Assembly: GCA_018268355.1 (NCBI GenBank) | Contig: JAFDWR010000001.1 | Location: 153,961 to 217,960 of the forward strand | Direction: 5' to 3' | Length of the DNA: 64,000 nt | Source of the DNA: Armatimonadota bacterium | Lineage (GTDB): Bacteria > Armatimonadota > Fimbriimonadia > Fimbriimonadales > Fimbriimonadaceae | Part shown: positions 17,053-24,731 of the stretch, in pieces | Layout: each line of letters starts with the position of its first letter | Position numbering within the stretch: the stretch's first letter is position 1 | Notes under the pieces: generated by a model | Databases searched by the model: none | Told to the model about the DNA's origin: nothing | Seen by the model: only the letters and a program-made list of their open reading frames with translations | Translations under genes and position numbers: made by a program

Positions 17053-18507
17053 TTGAATAAGTCCATCGTCATCATTGGAGCGGGCATGGGTGGGCTGAGC
17101 GCCGCCATCCATGCCCGTCTTCTTGGTGCCGATGTCGTCGTCATCGAATCGGCCGAGGGTCCCGGCGGCAAGGCCCGCGCGATCAACCAAGACGGCTATC
17201 GATTCGATCCCGGGCCGTCCATCGTCATCCTCACCCGCATCTATGATGAGGTGTTCCGGCTCGCCGGTCGGCGACGAGAGGACTATCTCCAGTTCGAGCG
17301 GCTCGACCCGTTCACCCGGGTGTACTTCGAGGGCCAAGGCCCCATCGACCTTCCCGCCAATCGTGAAGCCTGCCTTCAGACCCTGGTCCAAGTCGCCCCC
17401 GAAGACCAGCGCGCGGTCGAAGAGCTCCTCCGCAAGATGCAACGCGCGATCCCGCTGATCGACCAAACCATCTTCCGCAAGCCCTACCACCGCATGATTC
17501 AGCTCATGGACCCGAAGCTCATGCGTGCGGTGATCGGGTTCGACGTCCGCAAAACCTACAAGCAAATGGTCGACGACATGTTCAAGTCGTCCCTGCTGCG
17601 GGCCTTTTTCTATGGCTTCCCGAGCTACGGCGGCCAGAGCTACCACGCAAAGTCGTTCGGTGGCCTCATGATCCCCGCGTTGATGATTGAGGAAGGTGTT
17701 TGGTGGCCAGTGGGCGGCATCGGAGCCATTCCTGCCGCGCTCGCCAGGTTAGCGGTCGAACTCGGCGTCGAATTCCGAAATGGCACCCGGGTCGATGGAC
17801 TTGTCCAAGAGGGTGATCGCATCAAGGGGGTTCGGCTCGAAGATGGCAGCAAGGTCGAGGCGGATATCGTCATCTCGAATCGCGACCGCGGCACCGTCCA
17901 AGAATGGCTGGGCAAGCCGCAAACCGTCGAACCCAGCTTCAGCTACTTCACCGTGCAATGGGGGCTCAAAAAGCGAAAGCCCGGCATCTCCCACCACACG
18001 CTGCTCATCCCCAACGGATTTGAAAAAGGGTTCGCCGAACTCTACGACGAGAAGAAGTTTCCCACCCGGCCCATCGTCTACCTGAACGAAGTCGCCGAAT
18101 CGGACCCCACCGCCGCGCCGGAAGGCGGCGGAAACCTCTTCGCCGTCATCACCACCCCCGCGATCGAAGACCACCTCAACTGGGAGCGCGACGCGCAGGA
18201 GTACCGCCAGCGGGTCCTCAACGAACTGGACGTCCACGGCCTGGGGATCCATCCCGACGAGGTCGTCGTCGAGCGAGTCCAGACACCGCGAACCTTCGAG
18301 CAGCGCGACGGAAGCTACCGCGGCTCGCTTTACGGTCCCGACGAAAAGCACCGCCTGTGGGGCCTTTTCCCCGCGCGGGTCCAAGACGAGAAGATCAAAA
18401 ACCTCTTCTATGTCGGCGGGGCGGTCCAACCGGGAGCGGGCCTACCGATGACGACGCTCAGCGGAAGGTTTGCCGCCGAACTTGCCCTCGGGCGACGGCT
18501 GGCGTAG
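17053..18507 (+). CDS. CrtI-like FAD-dependent phytoene desaturase/dehydrosqualene-type oxidoreductase
   Basis: 484 residues from a TTG at 17053, which is the only plausible start before the dinucleotide fold IVIIGAGMGGLSAAIHARLLGA. Further family marks are EGPGGKARAINQDGYRFDPGP near the N-terminus and GGAVQPGAGLPMTTLSGRFA at the C-terminus. CrtI relatives desaturate or isomerise carotenoids and related isoprenoids; no phytoene synthase gene is nearby, so the substrate is unassigned. The TAG stop lies inside the -10 hexamer of the following GH31 gene. Confidence 0.88.
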   Translation: MNKSIVIIGAGMGGLSAAIHARLLGADVVVIESAEGPGGKARAINQDGYRFDPGPSIVILTRIYDEVFRLAGRRREDYLQFERLDPFTRVYFEGQGPIDLPANREACLQTLVQVAPEDQRAVEELLRKMQRAIPLIDQTIFRKPYHRMIQLMDPKLMRAVIGFDVRKTYKQMVDDMFKSSLLRAFFYGFPSYGGQSYHAKSFGGLMIPALMIEEGVWWPVGGIGAIPAALARLAVELGVEFRNGTRVDGLVQEGDRIKGVRLEDGSKVEADIVISNRDRGTVQEWLGKPQTVEPSFSYFTVQWGLKKRKPGISHHTLLIPNGFEKGFAELYDEKKFPTRPIVYLNEVAESDPTAAPEGGGNLFAVITTPAIEDHLNWERDAQEYRQRVLNELDVHGLGIHPDEVVVERVQTPRTFEQRDGSYRGSLYGPDEKHRLWGLFPARVQDEKIKNLFYVGGAVQPGAGLPMTTLSGRFAAELALGRRLA

Positions 18508-18510
18508 ACT
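18482..18510 (+). promoter_or_regulatory. promoter for GH31 gene inside the crtI-like 3' end
   Basis: TTGCCC, a 17-bp spacer and TAGACT end 6 nt before the GH31 ATG. The TAG of the -10 is also the stop codon of the preceding gene. Confidence 0.6.
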
Positions 18511-18516
18511 GTCGGC

Positions 18517-21072
18517 ATGCTTCTGACAGCGGGCCTTGCCCAATGGTCCTTCATCGTTGATGATCTTCGCATCCAATTCCTCTCGAAGACGGTGGTCCGC
18601 GTCGAGCAAAAGGGCCCCAAAGGCTTCGAAGACCGCCTCACCTTCACGGTTCGCGAGCGAAAGTGGCCCACCCTCACCGCGACGATGCACGTTGAAGAGG
18701 ACCGGGTTGAGCTCCGCTCGACCACCTGCACCGTCGTCATCCCCAAGAGCCACCAGGGCGTGAACGGAGTCCGAATTCTCAGCGACAACGGCCAAGAGGT
18801 CGTCACCCTCGCCCCCGAAAAGGACCGCAAGTTCCTCCCAGGCCCACGTTCGGGCACCAGCTACTACACGGTGCGCGACACACCACGCATGGTGCCCCCG
18901 AAGGGCGGCTACGGCGCGGCAAACGACTACGATGGCAACGTTGAGACTTCGGGCTACGACGTCTCGAACAATGCGGACGACATCTATCTCATCCTCACCC
19001 CCGACTATCGCCAGCGGGTCCAAGACTTCCTGAAACTCACCGGCAAGATCCCGCTCATGCCACGCTATGCGTTCGGCTTTTGGGATAGTCGCTGGTTCCC
19101 CTACCACGACTACGAGGCGATCGCCGACATCGAGACCTACGCCGACCGCAAGCTCCCGCTTGACGTCTTTGTCATCGATACCGACTGGCGCATCGGCGGA
19201 TCAAAGGGCTACACGCCCGAGGCCAAGTACTTCCCAGACATGCCGCAGTTCCTGCGCCGAGCCCACCAGCGCGGCGTCCGGATCATGGCGAACGACCACC
19301 CCGAGCCACAGTTCGACACCGCCCTCGACCCGCGTGAAACCGCCTACCGCGTGACCGGACTCAAAGGCATGCTCGACATGGGGCTGGACATCTGGTGGTT
19401 TGACCGCAATTGGAGCACGCGCTACCACGAGCCGATGCCCGGCATCGCCCCTGAGGTTTGGGGCTCGCACATCGCCCACGACGTCACCCTCAACGTCCGG
19501 CCGAACCAACGCCCGATGATCATGGCGAACGTCCAGGGCATCGATAACGGCATCCGCAACTACGCGCCCCATCCCGCCTTCCACCGCTATCCGATCTATT
19601 GGACCGGCGACACGAGCGGGCGATGGAACTACCTCGAATACGGCGTGCGCAACGCGGTTGATGGCGGCGTGGAGTCGCTCCTGCCCTATATGAGCGAGGA
19701 TGTCGGCGGACACATGGGCCAGGTGAGCGCGGAATACTACGCGCGGTTTATTCAGTTCGGCGCCCTTTCGCCGATTGCCCGCATCCACTGCACGGCGGGG
19801 ATCAACCGCCGAATCTGGAACTACGGACCCGAGGCGGAAGGGATCATGCGCGACGCGCTTCAGTTCCGCTACCGCCTCATTCCCACGCTCTACACGGCGG
19901 CGCGGCAGGCCTATGACGACGGTACCCCGATCCTTCGCCGGCTCGACCTCGAGTTTCCCGCCTATGCTGAAGCGAGCGACCCCACCCAGTACCTGCTCGG
20001 CCCCGATCTCCTCGTCGCACCGATCATCGCGGGTACCGAGTCGGACTTCAAGGTCCTCGATGGACTGATGACGACGCCCGACGGACAACCCGGACTCAAG
20101 GGCGAGTATTGGGACAACATCGACCTCAAGGGCGAGCCAAAACTCACCCGAATCGACCCCAAGGTCGACATGCAATGGTCAGGCGGCGGCCCCGGTGGCC
20201 CGATCCCGAACGACAATTTCAGCGCGCGCTGGACGGGAAAGATCGGCCCGATGCCGCGCACCATGAAGTACCGCTTTGGCACCCTCACCGACGACGGCGC
20301 TCGGCTCTGGATCGACGGAAAGCAGCTTGTCAACTCGTGGATTCCCCAAGACCACATCCTCGTTTCCGGCGAAATTGAGCTTGGAGAAGGGAAGACCTAT
20401 GACATGCGGATCGAGTTCTATGAAGGCGGCGGCCAGGCGTGGTGCCAGTTCGGATGGTGGGGCGCAGAGCCGGCGAAGGAGACCGTCAGCCGGTCGGTTT
20501 GGATTCCACCCGGCACCTGGGTTGACCTTTGGTCGGGAGCCGCGATTCAAGGCCCCACCAAGGTCCAAGTGAGTGCGCCGCTCCACAAGATCCCGCTCTT
20601 CGTTCGGTCGGGCGCGGCAATCTTCCTCGGCGCCGACGTCATGCGCTCCGACGAACAACTGATGCTGCCGCTCACCGCCTGCGTCTACATGCCCGCCCCG
20701 GGGACGACGCTGGAGCGCGAGATCTATGAAGATGACGGCCTTTCGAACGACTACCAGAAGTCGAAGGGCTTTCGGCGCAAGCTCTCCGTGGATGCAAGCG
20801 GCGTCGTCCGACTCGAAAAAGGCGTGGGCTCGGCGAAGGGACTTCCGAAGACGCGCACCTGGACGATCCGGGTTCAGGCTGCTCCCGGCTACATGATTGA
20901 CCCGAAGAGTCTGCCTAAGGACGCTACCGTCACCGCGCCCGTGGCCGAGCCAACCTCGGTCCTGAGCGTGTTCCAGACCGGTGGCGTGTGGGTCGAGGTG
21001 ATCTTTAAGGATGTGCCGAACGGCGAGGGTCGCGAACTGCGGCTTAAGCAGGTGAAGGCGACTCAGCCGTAA
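18517..21072 (+). CDS. glycoside hydrolase family 31 with PA14 domain
   Basis: 851 residues. The N-terminal beta-sandwich is followed by the TIM barrel with LPLDVFVIDTDWRIGG, nucleophile candidate Asp296 in LDIWWFDRNWS and acid/base Asp365 in YWTGDTSGRWNY. A PA14 carbohydrate-binding domain (about residues 525-655, including SARWTGKI, DDGARLWIDGKQLV and GGGQAWCQFGWWG) sits between the barrel and the C-terminal sheet. GH31 includes alpha-glucosidases and alpha-xylosidases; the specificity is open. A weak signal-like start (MLLTAGLAQ) makes export possible. Its 3' end overlaps the convergent kinase gene by 29 nt. Confidence 0.93.
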   Translation: MLLTAGLAQWSFIVDDLRIQFLSKTVVRVEQKGPKGFEDRLTFTVRERKWPTLTATMHVEEDRVELRSTTCTVVIPKSHQGVNGVRILSDNGQEVVTLAPEKDRKFLPGPRSGTSYYTVRDTPRMVPPKGGYGAANDYDGNVETSGYDVSNNADDIYLILTPDYRQRVQDFLKLTGKIPLMPRYAFGFWDSRWFPYHDYEAIADIETYADRKLPLDVFVIDTDWRIGGSKGYTPEAKYFPDMPQFLRRAHQRGVRIMANDHPEPQFDTALDPRETAYRVTGLKGMLDMGLDIWWFDRNWSTRYHEPMPGIAPEVWGSHIAHDVTLNVRPNQRPMIMANVQGIDNGIRNYAPHPAFHRYPIYWTGDTSGRWNYLEYGVRNAVDGGVESLLPYMSEDVGGHMGQVSAEYYARFIQFGALSPIARIHCTAGINRRIWNYGPEAEGIMRDALQFRYRLIPTLYTAARQAYDDGTPILRRLDLEFPAYAEASDPTQYLLGPDLLVAPIIAGTESDFKVLDGLMTTPDGQPGLKGEYWDNIDLKGEPKLTRIDPKVDMQWSGGGPGGPIPNDNFSARWTGKIGPMPRTMKYRFGTLTDDGARLWIDGKQLVNSWIPQDHILVSGEIELGEGKTYDMRIEFYEGGGQAWCQFGWWGAEPAKETVSRSVWIPPGTWVDLWSGAAIQGPTKVQVSAPLHKIPLFVRSGAAIFLGADVMRSDEQLMLPLTACVYMPAPGTTLEREIYEDDGLSNDYQKSKGFRRKLSVDASGVVRLEKGVGSAKGLPKTRTWTIRVQAAPGYMIDPKSLPKDATVTAPVAEPTSVLSVFQTGGVWVEVIFKDVPNGEGRELRLKQVKATQP

Positions 21073-22036
21073 TCAAGGTGTCGAACCGACCGTGGGCGAG
21101 GAAGTGGTTGAGCCTCGCCTCGGTGTTCGCCATGTACCGGTCGCGTATCGCGATCAGGTCGGCGTTGTTGGTGTTGATCAGCTCGGAAGCGAGCAGGAGC
21201 GCGCGACCCGCGATGAGGGCTTCAATGTCGGCGGCGGTGACGCCATAGGTTTCAGGCGTCGCCCCTAGCCCCTGCCAGAACCGCTGCTCCTTCCGCACGG
21301 CATCCTTCACCCGCCGCAGGTAGAAGAGGCTTTGGGCGACGTCGAACCCGCGCCAGCCGATGAAGCTGTCGTCGAAGTCGAAGATCGCGAGGCCTTTGGC
21401 GGTGCGCTTGATGTTGCCGAAATGAACGTCGCCGTGGACCGGGCGCGGGGGCTCGCGGGCGATGATCCTCTCAAAGGCGGCGTTCGCGAGGTCTACCGTA
21501 GCCGAAAAGGGCGCGCGGTCAGGCGTCCGGATCGGGATGCCGTCCATGAAGTTGACCAACTGGTGTCGCTCCGAGCCGCTGGGGAAGGTGAGGCCATCCG
21601 CGCCGTCGTGGAGCTTGCGCATGAGCTGGCCGACCTCGAAGAGGTCCTTGCCCGTCGCCCCTTCGTGGAGATGCTTGCCGTCGAGCCAGGAATAGACGAC
21701 CACCGGGAGCGGATTGGGGAAGTCGGGGTGGGCGACGCTCTGGACGTGCTCGCCGCTCCTCACCCGTCGCGGGATGGGCAGGATGAGGTCGGTGCGCTCC
21801 TGGAGGGCGCGGATGAACTCAATCTCGCCCCTAATTTCGCCCTCGGTCCGCCGCGAGTTGACGTTGATCCGCATCGCGAAGTCGCCCTCGGGGGTGGTGA
21901 ACCGGAAGGTTGTGTTGAACCCGTGGAAGACGAGCCTGGGGGTGCCCTGGAGTCCGAATTCCGCCGCCGCCGCGAGGGCGGTTTTGCGGAGGGACTCGAC
22001 TTGGGCGCGCTTGGATCGCTCGGCGAAGGGTTTCAC
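21044..22036 (-). CDS. aminoglycoside phosphotransferase-fold kinase (SrkA/homoserine kinase-like)
   Basis: 330 residues from a GTG at 22036. The APH/ChoK catalytic loop is PRPVHGDVHFGNI and the metal motif is LAIFDFDDSFIGWRGFD. A nucleotide-binding lobe lies in the first 110 residues (FAMRINVNSR). Such kinases phosphorylate small molecules or proteins, and this variant resembles stress-kinase SrkA/RdoA relatives. TAGACT lies 9 nt before the start with CTGACG 17 bp further upstream. Confidence 0.85.
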   Translation of the reverse strand: MKPFAERSKRAQVESLRKTALAAAAEFGLQGTPRLVFHGFNTTFRFTTPEGDFAMRINVNSRRTEGEIRGEIEFIRALQERTDLILPIPRRVRSGEHVQSVAHPDFPNPLPVVVYSWLDGKHLHEGATGKDLFEVGQLMRKLHDGADGLTFPSGSERHQLVNFMDGIPIRTPDRAPFSATVDLANAAFERIIAREPPRPVHGDVHFGNIKRTAKGLAIFDFDDSFIGWRGFDVAQSLFYLRRVKDAVRKEQRFWQGLGATPETYGVTAADIEALIAGRALLLASELINTNNADLIAIRDRYMANTEARLNHFLAHGRFDTLITAESPSPA

Positions 22037-22140
22037 GACTTGGAGAGTCTAGCCGACGAAGGTGCGCCCGTCAGGTTGGTTTATTGAGAGTCCTGGGTAC
22101 ATAGTCGCCTTTTTGGCCCGCGGGGTGTAGTCTGAGTCTC

Positions 22141-23085
22141 ATGTCAAGCATTTTCTGCGCGAGCGTAGGCTTTTTGGCCGTCGCCACGCTGGGCCACCAA
22201 GCTCCGCCGGAATGGGCCACACGTCCTTGGCCCAGATTCATCGAGTATCGCGATGTTTATCTGGATGGACCCATGGACCTGCGCATTGGTCATATCGACT
22301 CCCCGAGGCCGCGCTTTTCCCAGGCGGTTGCTCGATTTAAGCAGAATCGAACGGAAGCGGGGCTTGATTGGATTGCAAGCTTAGCGTTTGAAGAGTGGCG
22401 AATATCAGAGATTCTCGTCGCGGATGCTCTTTGGAAGATGGGCCGGCAAAGGTCGCTCATGAAGGAGGCATTGGCAGCAGCAAAAAAGAGGGGCGGGGCC
22501 GCCGAGGCGAAGGCCGTTTGCGCTACCTACTTAACCCATGCAGTTAACACCCCCTTATGGCTCGGTTTCTCGTTCAATTCTGGGGCTTCTGAGTACAGTG
22601 CAAGACCAGAGACACTGGGAATAGGCGCGGTGAAGCTGTGTCCACACTGGGTTGCTGCGGCCTATCTGCTGGCCACGAGAGGCATGCCGGGTGTCAATGG
22701 GTCTCGCCGCAGCGTTGCGGAGTGGTTCGCTCTACGTAGACCGAAGGACGCAAGGGCACATGCAATCTATGCCTATGCCTTGACGACTTGGGCTGGTTCG
22801 GAACGCGACCCGATACCCAAGACAAGTCTCAGTGAATCCGCTCGTAGCAGTAAGTTGGCGACTGAACACTACGAACTCGCCTACCGACTCGATCCTACCT
22901 ATGACATTGCTGTTTACAACGTAGGGTGTCAAATGTTGCGCAAGGGCAAGGAAACAAAGGATGATGTTCTCCGGGACAAGGGCCTTGACCTGATTGCGAA
23001 GGCGCGGGTCTCCTTTTCAAACCGTTTGGGGGCCGAGGGTTGGGCAGAGGTGGCGCAAGAGATTTTGCGAGAAAACGGGCGATGA
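22141..23085 (+). CDS. hypothetical protein, TPR-like C-terminus, lower GC
   Basis: 314 residues. The N-terminus is signal-like (FCASVGFLAVATLGHQAPP). The body is helical, with a TPR-like pair near the end (ATEHYELAYRLDPTYDIAVYNVG). No family recognised. Base composition and codon use are clearly less GC-biased than in flanking genes (more AGA, TTA and CTT-type codons), a hint of recent acquisition. TAGTCT lies 7 nt before the ATG. A strong hairpin follows the stop. Confidence 0.7.
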   Translation: MSSIFCASVGFLAVATLGHQAPPEWATRPWPRFIEYRDVYLDGPMDLRIGHIDSPRPRFSQAVARFKQNRTEAGLDWIASLAFEEWRISEILVADALWKMGRQRSLMKEALAAAKKRGGAAEAKAVCATYLTHAVNTPLWLGFSFNSGASEYSARPETLGIGAVKLCPHWVAAAYLLATRGMPGVNGSRRSVAEWFALRRPKDARAHAIYAYALTTWAGSERDPIPKTSLSESARSSKLATEHYELAYRLDPTYDIAVYNVGCQMLRKGKETKDDVLRDKGLDLIAKARVSFSNRLGAEGWAEVAQEILRENGR

Positions 23086-23089
23086 GTGT

Positions 23090-23128
23090 TCGCTTATGAA
23101 TCTGAGAGATCCTCGGATTCATAAGCGA
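23090..23128. terminator. long hairpin between convergent genes
   Basis: A 17-bp inverted repeat (TCGCTTATGAATCTGAG with its complement, one wobble) around a 5-nt loop, 5 nt after the stop of the low-GC gene. No U-tract follows in either direction, so a terminator role is likely but not certain. Confidence 0.55.
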
Positions 23129-23139
23129 CAGATCAGCAA

Positions 23140-24213
23140 CTAGCCGATGACCTCCCTCACCTCGGTCGCGCCCTGCTTATTCACCCGCCAGATGTAGGCG
23201 TCCAGCACGTAGTGCGTCAGCTGGGGCATCGTCAGCAGGGGCACCAGCACCATCAACGCAAGCGGCGCGAGCGAGAGCGTCCCCGGCCCGAACAGGCTCA
23301 CCTGGGACTTCCAAACCGCTTTATCCCAGAGGCCTTCCTCAAAGAACGCGAGTGCGAACAGCGCGAGGAGATACAGCGGAATGTACTTCGCTTGGAAGAA
23401 GCGCAGGAACCGGTTGCCCTCGTGGGCGGGGCGGCCCTTCTTTCGGTACTGATAGATCCAGACGAGCGCCATGTAGGGCACGCCGTGGCTCACGATGTTG
23501 ATGAGGGTGAAGGTGAGGTCGCCGTTGAAGAGCAGAATCCCCGTCCCCCACGCGGCGGCGGTGGCATAGAGCAGGAGCACCTTGCCAAGGTTCAGCTTGC
23601 CGGTCGAGCGCCATTGGAACAGCTCCTTCAGCAGGAAGCCGACCAAGACCGCGACATAGATCACCCTGCCGATCAGCTCGGGCCAAACCGACGGGATGCG
23701 CACGACCTCGAAGTTGTCGAACCACTGAAAGTCGCGGCCATAGGTGTGCCAATAAAGCAGCGGGTAGAGCGTGGCGGCATAGATCGCGACCTGGTCGAGG
23801 CGGTATTGCCAGGTCCCGGTTGGCTCGCCCCGACGGTAGAGCATCAGGAAGCCGTACTGCTGGCGGACAAAGTGGTAGATCGCGAGGTAGGCGACGGTGG
23901 ACCAGAAGAAGGTCGCCCCAAGGGTCGCATAAAGCACGATCCCGCCCAGCCAGCAAACGGCGGGGACGACCAGATAGAGCGTCCGGCGCTTTTGGAACTC
24001 CTCGGGGTCAAAGTAGGTTCGAAAGAGGCTGCTGTAGACGTGGGAGACGTCGATCCCAAGCACGAGGACCACCCAGAGCCAGGTCGGTATGGTGGGGAGC
24101 GCGTTGAGCTGATTGCCCATCGCAAGCACGACCGCGGTGACGACCACCGGAGGGCCGATGATCGCCGCGAGGTCGAACTTTGGGGAATAGATCCAGGGCG
24201 TCGCGACGCGCAT
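23140..24213 (-). CDS. uncharacterised polytopic membrane protein with conserved-looking His motifs
   Basis: 357 residues with about eight to nine predicted membrane helices. Polar motifs sit at helix ends: GIDVSHVYSSLFRTYFD, IYHFVRQQYGF, INIVSHGVPYMALVW and LTHYVLDAYIWR. The pattern of membrane-embedded His/Asp pairs resembles integral membrane metalloenzymes in general, but I cannot assign a family. It starts 3 nt after the stop of the GyrI-like gene and ends before the long hairpin. Confidence 0.8.
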   Translation of the reverse strand: MRVATPWIYSPKFDLAAIIGPPVVVTAVVLAMGNQLNALPTIPTWLWVVLVLGIDVSHVYSSLFRTYFDPEEFQKRRTLYLVVPAVCWLGGIVLYATLGATFFWSTVAYLAIYHFVRQQYGFLMLYRRGEPTGTWQYRLDQVAIYAATLYPLLYWHTYGRDFQWFDNFEVVRIPSVWPELIGRVIYVAVLVGFLLKELFQWRSTGKLNLGKVLLLYATAAAWGTGILLFNGDLTFTLINIVSHGVPYMALVWIYQYRKKGRPAHEGNRFLRFFQAKYIPLYLLALFALAFFEEGLWDKAVWKSQVSLFGPGTLSLAPLALMVLVPLLTMPQLTHYVLDAYIWRVNKQGATEVREVIG

Positions 24214-24216
24214 TTC

Positions 24217-24690
24217 CTAGACGAGGGGCATGTAGAGTTCTGTGATGAGGTTCTGGGGCGGGGTGTCGCTCGCGTCGTTCACATAGACCTCATAGGCGGG
24301 GATGCTGCCGCTGATCTGGCGGCCGAGCGGACCCTCGATCTGGGCGGTGAACTCGGTCCACACCTTGTCGAGGCCTTCGTAGGGGCCGACGTAGCGACAG
24401 GTCGCAAACGGTCCGGCGGGAATCTGCTCAAGCGTGATCGGCGCGCCGATGGAAGGTGGGATCTGGTAGTTGTTCGGCACCTCAACGCAGGCCGCCGACC
24501 GAAGCTGGTTGGCCGGGGTCTCGTCGGGGTTGTCCCAATAGATGCCGATCCAGCGGATGGCCTGAACGTTGTTCTGATCCACCCAGCCCGAGAGCATGTC
24601 GAAGACCTGGCTAAGCTCATCGTAGGGGCCGACGTGGCGCATCATCGCGACGGGGACCGCAGGACAGTTGACGATGTTGACTTGAAGCAT
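24217..24690 (-). CDS. GyrI-like / AraC-type effector-binding domain protein
   Basis: 157 residues forming a stand-alone SHS2-type GyrI-like domain: PVAMMRHVGPYDELSQVF, WIGIYWDNPDETP, GPFATCRYVGPYEGLDKVW and ELYMPLV at the end. These domains bind small hydrophobic or cationic molecules; some hydrolyse electrophiles and some inhibit gyrase. TAACAT lies 9 nt before the ATG. It probably shares a transcript with the membrane protein downstream. Confidence 0.85.
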   Translation of the reverse strand: MLQVNIVNCPAVPVAMMRHVGPYDELSQVFDMLSGWVDQNNVQAIRWIGIYWDNPDETPANQLRSAACVEVPNNYQIPPSIGAPITLEQIPAGPFATCRYVGPYEGLDKVWTEFTAQIEGPLGRQISGSIPAYEVYVNDASDTPPQNLITELYMPLV

Positions 24691-24731
24691 GGTGACTTCA
24701 TGTTACAGGGTTTGGCCGATCTCGGTTGCAG

